Assembly (NCBI GenBank): GCA_050740255.1
Contig: JBOICV010000057.1
Coordinates: forward strand, 1-59,440
DNA length: 59,440 nucleotides
Source: JBOICV01 sp050740255
GTDB taxonomy: Bacteria; Pseudomonadota; Gammaproteobacteria; Nevskiales; JBOICV01
Reading direction: 5' to 3'
A model generated the notes under the pieces. The model had not been told where the DNA came from. It was given only the letters and a program-made list of their open reading frames with translations, and searched no databases. How positions within the stretch are numbered: the first letter of the stretch is position 1; every line of letters starts with the position of its first letter. Made by a program: the position numbers and the translations under genes. Below are positions 16,282-23,318 of this stretch, one piece after another.

Positions 16282-16596
16282 TTCTATATCTTTCCGAATG
16301 GATCCCGGAGGTCATGTTCCACTGCGGCGCTGGCGCGAGATTCGTCTGACCGGACGAGTGACTATCCCGTTCGCCCAGAGGTATCGAAGGGCGAACGCTA
16401 ACTCCCGGCAGCGCCGCGCGTGCTTCGATACCTCAGCACGAACGGCTTGGCTTCGCCCTCTGCCCACTCTTGGTGCACAACTTGAAGGGCATCACTTATA
16501 CTCTTGTCGGTAAAGCGAAAGCTTGCATCCGCGCCGTTCCGCAGCAGACCAGTTCAAACAAGCCAGGACGGCCGCTTCACTCGGAGAGGAGAGTTC
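16282..16596. promoter_or_regulatory. divergent ksi/luxR spacer containing a palindromic repeat
   Basis: A 315-base spacer between ksi (minus) and the LuxR-type gene (plus). Its middle part is occupied by the repeat at 16369-16444. The 150 bases before the regulator start are free of repeats and should hold its promoter; I cannot assign boxes. No gene is evident. Confidence 0.4.
16369..16444. repeat. GTTCGCCC interspersed palindrome
   Basis: GTTCGCCC at 16369-16376 is complemented by GGGCGAAC at 16389-16396. GAGGTATCGAA at 16378-16388 is repeated inverted as TTCGATACCTC near 16423-16433. This arrangement is typical of a widespread interspersed repeat rather than a regulator site. Confidence 0.55.
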
Positions 16597-17808
16597 ATGG
16601 CTTCGTCGGCGAAGTCATCGGTTCCCGAGTCACGCGCACCGGCCGCGAGGGCCGCAAGCGCCCCTTTGCCGGACGTTTCGAAAGCCAGCGATTTGTTGCG
16701 CCTCGATCGCCTGCTGGGTGCCATTTACGAGGGGCCGTTGGAAACCCCGCCCTGGCAGACCGCGCTGCAGTTGCTGCATGACAACTTGAAAGCAGCGCAT
16801 GTCACCCTCATGCTGCGGCCACCCTCGCCGGACAGCTCCGGCGTGATGATTAACACCGGACCCACGACCACCCAGGCTCTGGAATCCTACGAAACCCATT
16901 TTTTTGCGATGGATCCGTTCGTGCGGCTGCCGGAAGGTCAGGTCGTCACGGCGGAAGAGCTGCTCGGCAAAACCTGGCTGCAAAGCCCGATCTACCTGGA
17001 ATACATGAAACCGCTGGATATCCGGCACATCCTCGGTGCGGATATCAATACCAAGGATGGCATCGAGTGCCGCCTGCGCGTGACACGCGCGCACGATGCG
17101 CGGCCGTTTGCGGCCGAGGACAAGGCCCTGGTGCGCTTCCTGCTGCCGCATCTGAAGCGCTCCATCCAATTGCATGCGCGGCTGGATTTTCTTGAGTGCG
17201 AGCGCCAGTTGTTCGCCGGCACCGTCAACCGCATGCTGCTCGGCATGATCAGCTTCGCGCAGAGCGGCAGCATTCTCGAAACCAATCAGGAAGCGCGGCG
17301 GATTCTGACCGAGAAAGATGGCATCTGGTTGTCCGGCAATAATCTCTGCGTGGACAGCGGTCAGGAGAGCCGCGAGCTGCAGCGCATGATCCGCCAGACG
17401 CTGACCGGAAATGCTGGCAGCGAAGGGCCGGGTGTGGTCGAAGCCATGTCGGTGTCCCGGCCCTCCGGCCGCAGCAAACTGGGCGTGCTGATCAAGACCA
17501 TCCCGATGGGCCAATGGTCCGAGAGCAAACAGCGTCCCGCCGCGGTGGTGTTTCTGCGCGACCCCGAATCCAATGCCGCGCAGCCCTCGCACGAGCTGGT
17601 GCGCCGGCTGTTCGGCCTCACCCGCATGGAAGCGCAGCTCGCGCTATTGCTGGCCGAAGGTTTTACCCTGGACGAGGCGGCGGAGAAAATGAACGTGCGC
17701 AGAAATACCGCCCGTACGCATCTACGCTCGATTTTCTGCAAGACCGGCGTCACGCGTCAGACCATGCTGGTGCGGCTATTGCTGAACAGCGTGATTACCT
17801 TGGGGTGA
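16597..17808 (+). CDS. LuxR-family transcriptional regulator
   Basis: 403 residues. The C-terminus (LTRMEAQLALLLAEGFTLDE then AAEKMNVRRNTARTHLRSIF) is a LuxR-type helix-turn-helix. The N-terminal 300 residues contain no receiver domain and probably form a ligand- or PAS-like sensor region. The arrangement is like TeiR, the LuxR-type activator of testosterone genes in Comamonas, though I claim similarity of layout only. ATG 16597 follows AGGAG at 16587-16591; longer in-frame starts lack support. Its position, divergent from ksi and near kshA, makes it a candidate regulator of the steroid genes. Confidence 0.8.
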   Translation: MASSAKSSVPESRAPAARAASAPLPDVSKASDLLRLDRLLGAIYEGPLETPPWQTALQLLHDNLKAAHVTLMLRPPSPDSSGVMINTGPTTTQALESYETHFFAMDPFVRLPEGQVVTAEELLGKTWLQSPIYLEYMKPLDIRHILGADINTKDGIECRLRVTRAHDARPFAAEDKALVRFLLPHLKRSIQLHARLDFLECERQLFAGTVNRMLLGMISFAQSGSILETNQEARRILTEKDGIWLSGNNLCVDSGQESRELQRMIRQTLTGNAGSEGPGVVEAMSVSRPSGRSKLGVLIKTIPMGQWSESKQRPAAVVFLRDPESNAAQPSHELVRRLFGLTRMEAQLALLLAEGFTLDEAAEKMNVRRNTARTHLRSIFCKTGVTRQTMLVRLLLNSVITLG

Positions 17809-17815
17809 ACAGGCC

Positions 17816-18310
17816 CTAGGGTTTGGAGACGTAAACCGCGCCACTGGGAATAGGCCCGCCGCGAAATACCCGCCAAGCCGGCGGAAACTCCAGTAACACG
17901 GTCGCGATGACGCCCAGTAGCGTAAGGCCGAGTGCAATCTGATCGGCCAGCCGTGTCGGCGTCAGCGCGATAATCAGGAGCGCGACCAACAGGCCGCTGA
18001 CGATAAAACCGCCGTTGGACATCCACAGAAATTGCCGACGATTGTTCAAGTCGGAATCGAACCGGAACAGGAAGACGGCAAGGGCAGTTTCGGCCAGATG
18101 CACCCGGCTGCGGCTCAGCCACGCACCGAGCAAATGACCCCATTCATGCAGGATGAATCCGCATACCGCGGTCAACCCACCCACCAGAACAGCGACCGCT
18201 GCCGCCCAGTCCGAGGCAGCCGCATCCAACTGCCGGCTCACCCACCACAGCGCGAGTGTGGTTATCACGATCGCGCTATCGCGCATAGCCAGCGCTGGGA
18301 GTGGCCTCAT
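17816..18310 (-). CDS. membrane protein with HExxH motif, M50-like
   Basis: 164 residues with four to five hydrophobic segments. The motif HEWGH at 55-59, at the end of a hydrophobic segment, is a zinc-binding HExxH as in site-2 proteases, but the usual second metal-ligand motif (NxxPxxxxDG) is not obvious, so proteolytic activity is uncertain. SNGGFIVSGLL in the second half could be a distant counterpart. The ATG overlaps the TGA of the NTF2 gene by four bases, so the two are translated together. It converges with the LuxR gene. No known function. Confidence 0.65.
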   Translation of the reverse strand: MRPLPALAMRDSAIVITTLALWWVSRQLDAAASDWAAAVAVLVGGLTAVCGFILHEWGHLLGAWLSRSRVHLAETALAVFLFRFDSDLNNRRQFLWMSNGGFIVSGLLVALLIIALTPTRLADQIALGLTLLGVIATVLLEFPPAWRVFRGGPIPSGAVYVSKP

Positions 18311-18801
18311 CAGGCGCTTGCAGGAAGCTTCTTGCCGTGCTGCGCCAGGTAGTGCGCGGTGATGTTGGGCGTCTCAGTGACAGGCGTCACGATCTCGAAG
18401 ATGCGCGAGTAGGTCGCGCGCTTGATCCGCCACTTGCCGTCGCGCTTGACGTAAGTGTCGCGGTATAGCGCGGAGCCGTCGGTGATGATTTTGTGTTTCA
18501 GATCAAGAAACCAGTCCTTCAGATACCACACACCGGTCGCTTCCGTGGGTGACACCAGATCAATTTCAGGATGATTGACATGATGAAAGGCAATTGCCTC
18601 GGCGTGGAAGGCGTAGCCGATGGCCTCGCAAATCTTGTCACGGCCTTCAGCCTCGAAGCGATAGCTGCCGCCGACGTAGCAAATGCTGGCATCCTCGGTG
18701 AACAGCTCTTTCAATTCGGCGACGTTGGCCGTATCGATACAACGGCAGTAGCGGTATTTCAGACGCTTGATGTGTTCGAGGTCTTCGAGTGGCAAGGACA
18801 T
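18310..18801 (-). CDS. SnoaL-like/NTF2-fold protein
   Basis: 163 residues. IKRLKYRYCRCIDTANVAEL, FTEDASICYVGG and GVWYLKDWFLDLKHK fit SnoaL_4 proteins, which include dehydratases and isomerases of aromatic and steroid catabolism. ATG 18801 follows GGAGA at about six bases. The stop overlaps the start of the HExxH membrane protein gene (ATGA). It lies downstream of an SDR on the same strand. A pocket His in AIAFHHVNHPEI may be functional; substrate unknown. Confidence 0.78.
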   Translation of the reverse strand: MSLPLEDLEHIKRLKYRYCRCIDTANVAELKELFTEDASICYVGGSYRFEAEGRDKICEAIGYAFHAEAIAFHHVNHPEIDLVSPTEATGVWYLKDWFLDLKHKIITDGSALYRDTYVKRDGKWRIKRATYSRIFEIVTPVTETPNITAHYLAQHGKKLPASA

Positions 18802-18825
18802 CGGGTTCTCCGTTGTATTCGACTT

Positions 18826-18863
18826 GTAGGAGCGACTTCAGTCGCGGCTAAAGCCGCTCCTAC
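18826..18863. repeat. REP-type palindrome
   Basis: GTAGGAGCG at 18826 is complemented by CGCTCCTAC ending at 18863, with an internal CGCGGCTAAAGCCG loop region. It belongs to the same TAGGAGCG family as 12679-12705 and fills the gap between the SDR and the NTF2 gene, reaching into the last codons of the SDR. Confidence 0.55.
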
Positions 18864-19627
18864 ACGCCAAATCCGCCGGACACGTTGATCTGCTGTCCGG
18901 TTATGTAGTTGTTGGTAGCGAGAAACACGGCGGCGTGGCCAATCTCCTCGGGCTTGCCCCAGCGTTTCAGCGCGAGCAGCTTTTGCGTCTCGTCGATCCA
19001 CTTCTGGTCGAACACGCCGCGTTTGAGCAGTTCCAGAAACATGCCGGCTTCAATCACGCCCACCAGCACGGTATTGGCGCGGATGTTGTACTTGCCCTCC
19101 TCCTTGGCAATACCCTTGATCAGGGCTTCGTTCGCGGCCTTCGGAATCACCGACAGGCCATCTTTCTGCGGGAACCAGAGATGTCCCGCCGAGCCGAGAT
19201 GCACATAGGAACCACCGCCCGCCGCGCGCAGCTTGGGCAAGGTGGCCTGCACTGCATTGAAAAAGCCGTGCACCTCGATATCTATCGATTTCTTCCACAG
19301 CTCCGCGCTGGTATCACCGATGAATACCTGCTCCACCACCGGCCCTGCCGCCCAAACTACGGTGTGCAGCCGGCCATGCGCTTGATCAGCAGCGTCTACC
19401 GCTGTGCTGAGTTGCCTGGCATCGGTGACATCGGCCCCGTGCGTAGTGGCTTTGCGCCCGAGCGCCTTGATCTCACCGGCGATCTTTTCGGCAACGTCTT
19501 TCTTCGAGCGATAAACGATGGCGACATCCGAACCGGCTTTGGCGAAGGCCTTCGCCACGTGCTGGCCGATACCGCCGCTGCCGCCAAAGACAATGACCGC
19601 GCCCTGCGGAAATTCGCTTGCTACCAT
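18860..19627 (-). CDS. divergent SDR-fold protein lacking the catalytic tyrosine
   Basis: 255 residues with a complete Rossmann part (GGSGGIGQH near 15-23, YRS at 39-41, ADVTD at 66-70) and the C-terminal ITGQQINVSGGFGV of SDRs. Ser146 is at the catalytic serine position, but the YxxxK motif reads SVIPK, with Ser159 in place of Tyr and Lys163 retained. NNAG is replaced by WAAG. The protein therefore may bind cofactor without normal SDR catalysis, or use another acid. It is probably co-transcribed with the NTF2 gene downstream. Confidence 0.8.
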   Translation of the reverse strand: MVASEFPQGAVIVFGGSGGIGQHVAKAFAKAGSDVAIVYRSKKDVAEKIAGEIKALGRKATTHGADVTDARQLSTAVDAADQAHGRLHTVVWAAGPVVEQVFIGDTSAELWKKSIDIEVHGFFNAVQATLPKLRAAGGGSYVHLGSAGHLWFPQKDGLSVIPKAANEALIKGIAKEEGKYNIRANTVLVGVIEAGMFLELLKRGVFDQKWIDETQKLLALKRWGKPEEIGHAAVFLATNNYITGQQINVSGGFGV

Positions 19628-19707
19628 CGCATTCCCCTGACTAGCCCCGAATGGCTTCGATTATTAGGAGAGAGGGTGCTTGGAGCCTCATCCGTTGAGA
19701 CGACAGG

Positions 19708-21156
19708 CTACATTCCTGATGTAATGGGCTGAGCCAGAATCCACAGGCCGATGGTGGTGAACAACACCATCAGCAGCAGCATCGGCAGTTGACTCCGCGT
19801 AGCCGCCCGCCGGTCGGGAAAGGTCTGCAGCGCTTGCAGATGGGCCAGATACACGCTGACGATATGGCCGAACAGGATTAACCCTACCTGGCTATGCCAG
19901 ACCAAACCCATGTCCGGAAGAATCGGCGCGCGTAGCAGGCCGGCCGTGCCGAACAGATTCCAGCCCCAGCCGAAGGGGTCTGACAGCAGGCTCACGATCT
20001 TCACGCCCTGGGTAAACACCAGCGTGTAGTAGTGCGTGATGTTGTACACCAGCACGATCGGCAACAAGGAAAAGGCAAAGCGCAGCGCCAGCGCATGCAG
20101 CGTAATCGGACTGCGCGTAACGAGTTTGGCCAGCCAGAGAAAGCCAAGATACACTGCCAGATAAACGAAGGGCGAGAGCAGCAGACAGATCGTTTCATAA
20201 GCGAGGTAGTAGGGCCGCAACTGCACATAGAGGTAAACCGGTTGCTGCCCCAGCCAGGCCTGAATCAGGCCAAAAGGGTCGGTCCAGAACAGGCGGAACC
20301 AGGGCACCGTCACGCGCAATCCGTCGAAAGCCGTGGATGAAAGCATGAACAGGATGAACACCACCAGGCTCAGATGTTCTGCCTGCTCGTGGCTCAGGCC
20401 AGCGAAAGGCGCGCGCAGGCGCAAACCCTGTTTCGGCACATAGTCCAGCGGCGCCATCCGCGCAATCAGGCGCAGGAACACGCTGAAGAATTCGCAATAA
20501 CGGAACCAGGCGGCACTGCCGATGAGCCAGACGCCCAGCAGGTTGATGCCGGAGTAGACCGCAAGTATCACAGCCAGCGACAAAGGCCGCGTATGCGCGA
20601 ACAACTCGATCCAGATGAAGGCCATATAAAAGGCCAGCGCCGGCCAGTAAGCGAGCCGCTCGGGATAATGCAACCGGCCGCGCGTAAAACCCTTGATGCC
20701 GCGTTCCAGGCCCTGCGCGAGCACGCGCCAGGGATTGATGGCCGCATAGAGGTCACCGATCAGCGCGGTGAGATAGGCAAAGCCCAGCACGAACACGACC
20801 CAGAAGAAAGTCATGTTGAAATTGATGTAGGGGTTACGGTTGCCGAAGAACCCGGTCAATAAACAGAGCAACAGGCCCGCTACGCTGATGAATCTGAGGG
20901 CGCGCAACAGCCAGGGCTGACGCAAAACCAGCAGCCAGCGCGTATCCCGCGCATTCGCGCGCGACCGCGGATGCACAGATAGCTGTGCAGTGACGAAATA
21001 CGCGACCAGCAGAAAAGACAGCACGAGCGCTGCCGCCGCGCCATAGATGTACATCCAGAACGGCATCGGCAGGTTGTAGATGCGGCCGAACGAGTGCGCG
21101 CTCGCGACGCCGGGAAGCGCAAGCGCGGCGATAGTCAACGCAAAAGCGGCCCTCAC
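19708..21156 (-). CDS. multi-pass membrane protein, fenitrothion-hydrolase-annotated family
   Basis: About 482 residues with a signal peptide (ALTIAALALPGVASAHSFG) and roughly twelve hydrophobic segments. The N-terminal pattern AHSFGRIYNLPMPFWMYIYG resembles membrane proteins that databases label fenitrothion hydrolase; that label rests on one enzyme and may not describe function here. GTG 21156 is chosen because a signal peptide begins there. Longer starts translate through a palindromic repeat (SLWERARVR), and that repeat also supplies the GAGAGG ribosome site. The gene follows an LVIVD lipoprotein and a cupredoxin-like protein, a grouping that suggests a shared extracytoplasmic redox or metal-related task. 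Confidence 0.65.
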   Translation of the reverse strand: MRAAFALTIAALALPGVASAHSFGRIYNLPMPFWMYIYGAAAALVLSFLLVAYFVTAQLSVHPRSRANARDTRWLLVLRQPWLLRALRFISVAGLLLCLLTGFFGNRNPYINFNMTFFWVVFVLGFAYLTALIGDLYAAINPWRVLAQGLERGIKGFTRGRLHYPERLAYWPALAFYMAFIWIELFAHTRPLSLAVILAVYSGINLLGVWLIGSAAWFRYCEFFSVFLRLIARMAPLDYVPKQGLRLRAPFAGLSHEQAEHLSLVVFILFMLSSTAFDGLRVTVPWFRLFWTDPFGLIQAWLGQQPVYLYVQLRPYYLAYETICLLLSPFVYLAVYLGFLWLAKLVTRSPITLHALALRFAFSLLPIVLVYNITHYYTLVFTQGVKIVSLLSDPFGWGWNLFGTAGLLRAPILPDMGLVWHSQVGLILFGHIVSVYLAHLQALQTFPDRRAATRSQLPMLLLMVLFTTIGLWILAQPITSGM

Positions 21157-21238
21157 CCTAGCCCTCTCCCAGAGGGAGAGGGGACGAAAAATCCATTCTC
21201 CTTCTGGGAGAAGGTGGCCCGTAGGGCCGGATGAGGGC
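21150..21238. repeat. CTCTCCC/GGGAGAG interspersed repeat, copy A1
   Basis: CCCTCACCC at the left and GGATGAGGG at the right flank two hairpins made of CTCTCCC-AGA-GGGAGAG and TTCTCC-TTCT-GGGAGAA. The same family recurs at 31010, 36653, 45441 and 46361. Here it covers the start of the membrane-protein gene on the minus strand. Confidence 0.65.
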
Positions 21239-21282
21239 GCAAGGCAACAACGTGCTTGGGTCGTCACGCACTAACGTAGTAT

Positions 21283-22734
21283 CTAGTCGGGCCAGGCGCC
21301 GTTGGTCACGCGCACCACGTAAAAGCCGCTGTAGCCATCCGTGTACCAGATTTCCTTGCGCTCCGGCACGAAGGACGGGCTAGACATGGCCCAGTTGCTC
21401 GCCTCAAAGAAGCCAATCGGCGTGCGCGGGTTCACCGGCGCGTTGAAATAGGCGACCTCACGCGGATGGAAGGGATCGCGGATGTCGAACACCCGCAAGC
21501 CGGAAATGATCATGCTGCAGGCGACGATGGGCGGATCGGTGCGGGTCGGCACATTGCAGTAGTGACCCGCATAGCCCTGGGTGGGATTCTGCGCGCCGGG
21601 ATCGTTCCCGATCAGCGCGCGGTTTTCCGGCTGATGCACTTCCAGCCGCAGGTCCGAGATCACTTTGGGCTTGGTCTCGTCGCCGATATCAATGATGCGT
21701 CCGGCGCCTACGATCGGGCCATTAGCCGACACGATAACCCCGCCACCGCCACCCGAGTACTCGTCAATTTCAACGAGGTAGGGCTTGCCCTTGATGGTGA
21801 TCGGAATGGCATTCTGCGGAATGCTCATCGTGTCCCAGGTCAGGCTCGAGATTTCGCGCATGGTCGGATTCGGCTTGCGTGCCTGAACCTCCGAGACATC
21901 GAGGATGACGAGTCCCCTTCCACCACCGGCCGCGATGTAGGCGCGGTTGCCGTCATCGCTGATCGACAACCCATGCGATTGCAGCGGCAGGGTGGTCAGC
22001 GGCAATGGCAGCGAGAGGTTGGAGATATCCACCGCGGTCAGCGTCGGCGTGCCGGGCGAGGCCGAATAAAAGGTGCGACCGTCGGGGGCCATGCCGCTCT
22101 CATGCCCGAGAACGCCGACGGGCGCGGACGCCTTCAATACCGGATGGCGGCAATCCCCCGAGAGGTCGTAGACATCCACCACGCCCGGATAAAACGCCGG
22201 ATTGCCGAGCACAGCGGCCAGTACACCGCGTTCCGTGCTCAGCACGAGCGACTCGTGCGGCGACAGCATCGCCGGTGTCAGCAATTGCGCGGTCAGCACC
22301 GGATGGGTGGGATCCGACATGTCGAGTACGTTGACGCCGGCATTCATGTCGAGCAGGTTGGTCGGGAAGAGCAGGGTCGTGTCGTAATAGGCGCAGTCGT
22401 GGCCCGCGGCATCCGTGTAGCGCTCGACCTTGAAGCCGCCCACCGTACCGATCACGTTCGGTACCGTGTACGAACCGACCAGTTCGGTATTGCAGGTGAA
22501 ACCTTCGGCGGCGCGGCCGTCGTCAATTTCCTCGCGGCTGACGCGGCCTTGCAAGCCGGTTTCCGGACGCGAGCCGGGGCCGCATTGCGCACGCGGCGTG
22601 GCGGTCGAGCTATCGCCGGGCGTCGGGTCTGGCGCGGCGCCTGTGACTTGACGATCCGAGCCGCCGTTGGAACAGGCGCTCAGGCCCGCGAGAAGGACGA
22701 GCAGCACGAAGCTGAGTGAACAATGACGCAACAT
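21283..22734 (-). CDS. secreted lipoprotein with LVIVD-type beta-propeller
   Basis: 483 residues, with signal peptide ending in lipobox LSAC. Repeated VNVLDMSDPTHPV, LTAVDISNLSLP, LVILDVSEVQARK and LRVFDIRDPFHPREV strands are LVIVD repeats, which form a propeller. Cysteine pairs (CGPGSR, TCNTE, HYCNV, VACSM) suggest disulfide bonding outside the cytoplasm. ATG 22734 follows GGGGGAG. It is the middle gene between the cupredoxin-like and membrane protein genes. No enzyme motif is visible, so a binding or surface role is most likely. Confidence 0.8.
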   Translation of the reverse strand: MLRHCSLSFVLLVLLAGLSACSNGGSDRQVTGAAPDPTPGDSSTATPRAQCGPGSRPETGLQGRVSREEIDDGRAAEGFTCNTELVGSYTVPNVIGTVGGFKVERYTDAAGHDCAYYDTTLLFPTNLLDMNAGVNVLDMSDPTHPVLTAQLLTPAMLSPHESLVLSTERGVLAAVLGNPAFYPGVVDVYDLSGDCRHPVLKASAPVGVLGHESGMAPDGRTFYSASPGTPTLTAVDISNLSLPLPLTTLPLQSHGLSISDDGNRAYIAAGGGRGLVILDVSEVQARKPNPTMREISSLTWDTMSIPQNAIPITIKGKPYLVEIDEYSGGGGGVIVSANGPIVGAGRIIDIGDETKPKVISDLRLEVHQPENRALIGNDPGAQNPTQGYAGHYCNVPTRTDPPIVACSMIISGLRVFDIRDPFHPREVAYFNAPVNPRTPIGFFEASNWAMSSPSFVPERKEIWYTDGYSGFYVVRVTNGAWPD

Positions 22735-22816
22735 GCCCGCTACTCCCCCGTCGTATTATGTTTTCAGTATAGCTGCGCGCAGGCTGGAGCCCGTGCCTGG
22801 TCCGTATTCATTGGGG

Positions 22817-23209
22817 TCACGGCGGCAGCACTTCCAGCACGCCGAGTTCGCGGTGAGCGTGATGCAGCTCATACTCGAAACGCCCGGAGCGATCGGCGAC
22901 AAAACTCAACAGCGCGGGCTGCCCGGCAACGAGATGCAGGTGCAGGTCGTAGCCGTGCAGATGCAGTTCATCGGCCTGATCGGCGGTGACTCTGAGCTTT
23001 ACCTCGGTTCCCTCGCGCACCCGAATCACGGCCGGGCCGGACACGCGCTGCCCCTGTTCCACAATCAGTTCAAACACCTGTGCGGACCCCGCGGGCGCGG
23101 CTTGGGAGGGCGGGCTTGCGGGAAGCTGAGCATCTGGCTTGAGCAGCACAAACAGGCCCGCCAGCATTCCTGCGCCGATGAGAATCAGCACCAAACCGGA
23201 CTTGTTCAT
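22817..23209 (-). CDS. membrane-anchored cupredoxin-like protein
   Basis: 130 residues. One N-terminal hydrophobic segment (LVLILIGAGMLAGLFVLL) acts as an uncleaved anchor, followed by a Pro/Ala linker and a beta-sandwich domain. The histidine-rich DELHLHGYDLHLHL and the later YELHHAHRELGVLEV correspond to copper-site regions of cupredoxin-like domains, but the canonical Cys ligand of blue copper proteins is absent, so electron transfer by a type 1 site is unlikely; copper binding or sensing is possible. It begins the three-gene minus-strand set ending with the multi-pass membrane protein. Confidence 0.7.
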   Translation of the reverse strand: MNKSGLVLILIGAGMLAGLFVLLKPDAQLPASPPSQAAPAGSAQVFELIVEQGQRVSGPAVIRVREGTEVKLRVTADQADELHLHGYDLHLHLVAGQPALLSFVADRSGRFEYELHHAHRELGVLEVLPP

Positions 23210-23318
23210 TGCAAAGAGGCCCTGCCTGGCAGGCGCGGCAGAAGGTAGGTATTTTCTACTATAGTCATGGGGCCGGGCACATCTGACAATAACAAGTACG
23301 GGTTTATCGGGGGAGAGG

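Noticed and set aside
16480..16510. TTGAAG...TATACT as a sigma-70 promoter for the LuxR gene
   Set aside because: The spacing between the two boxes is about nine bases, far from the required 16-18.
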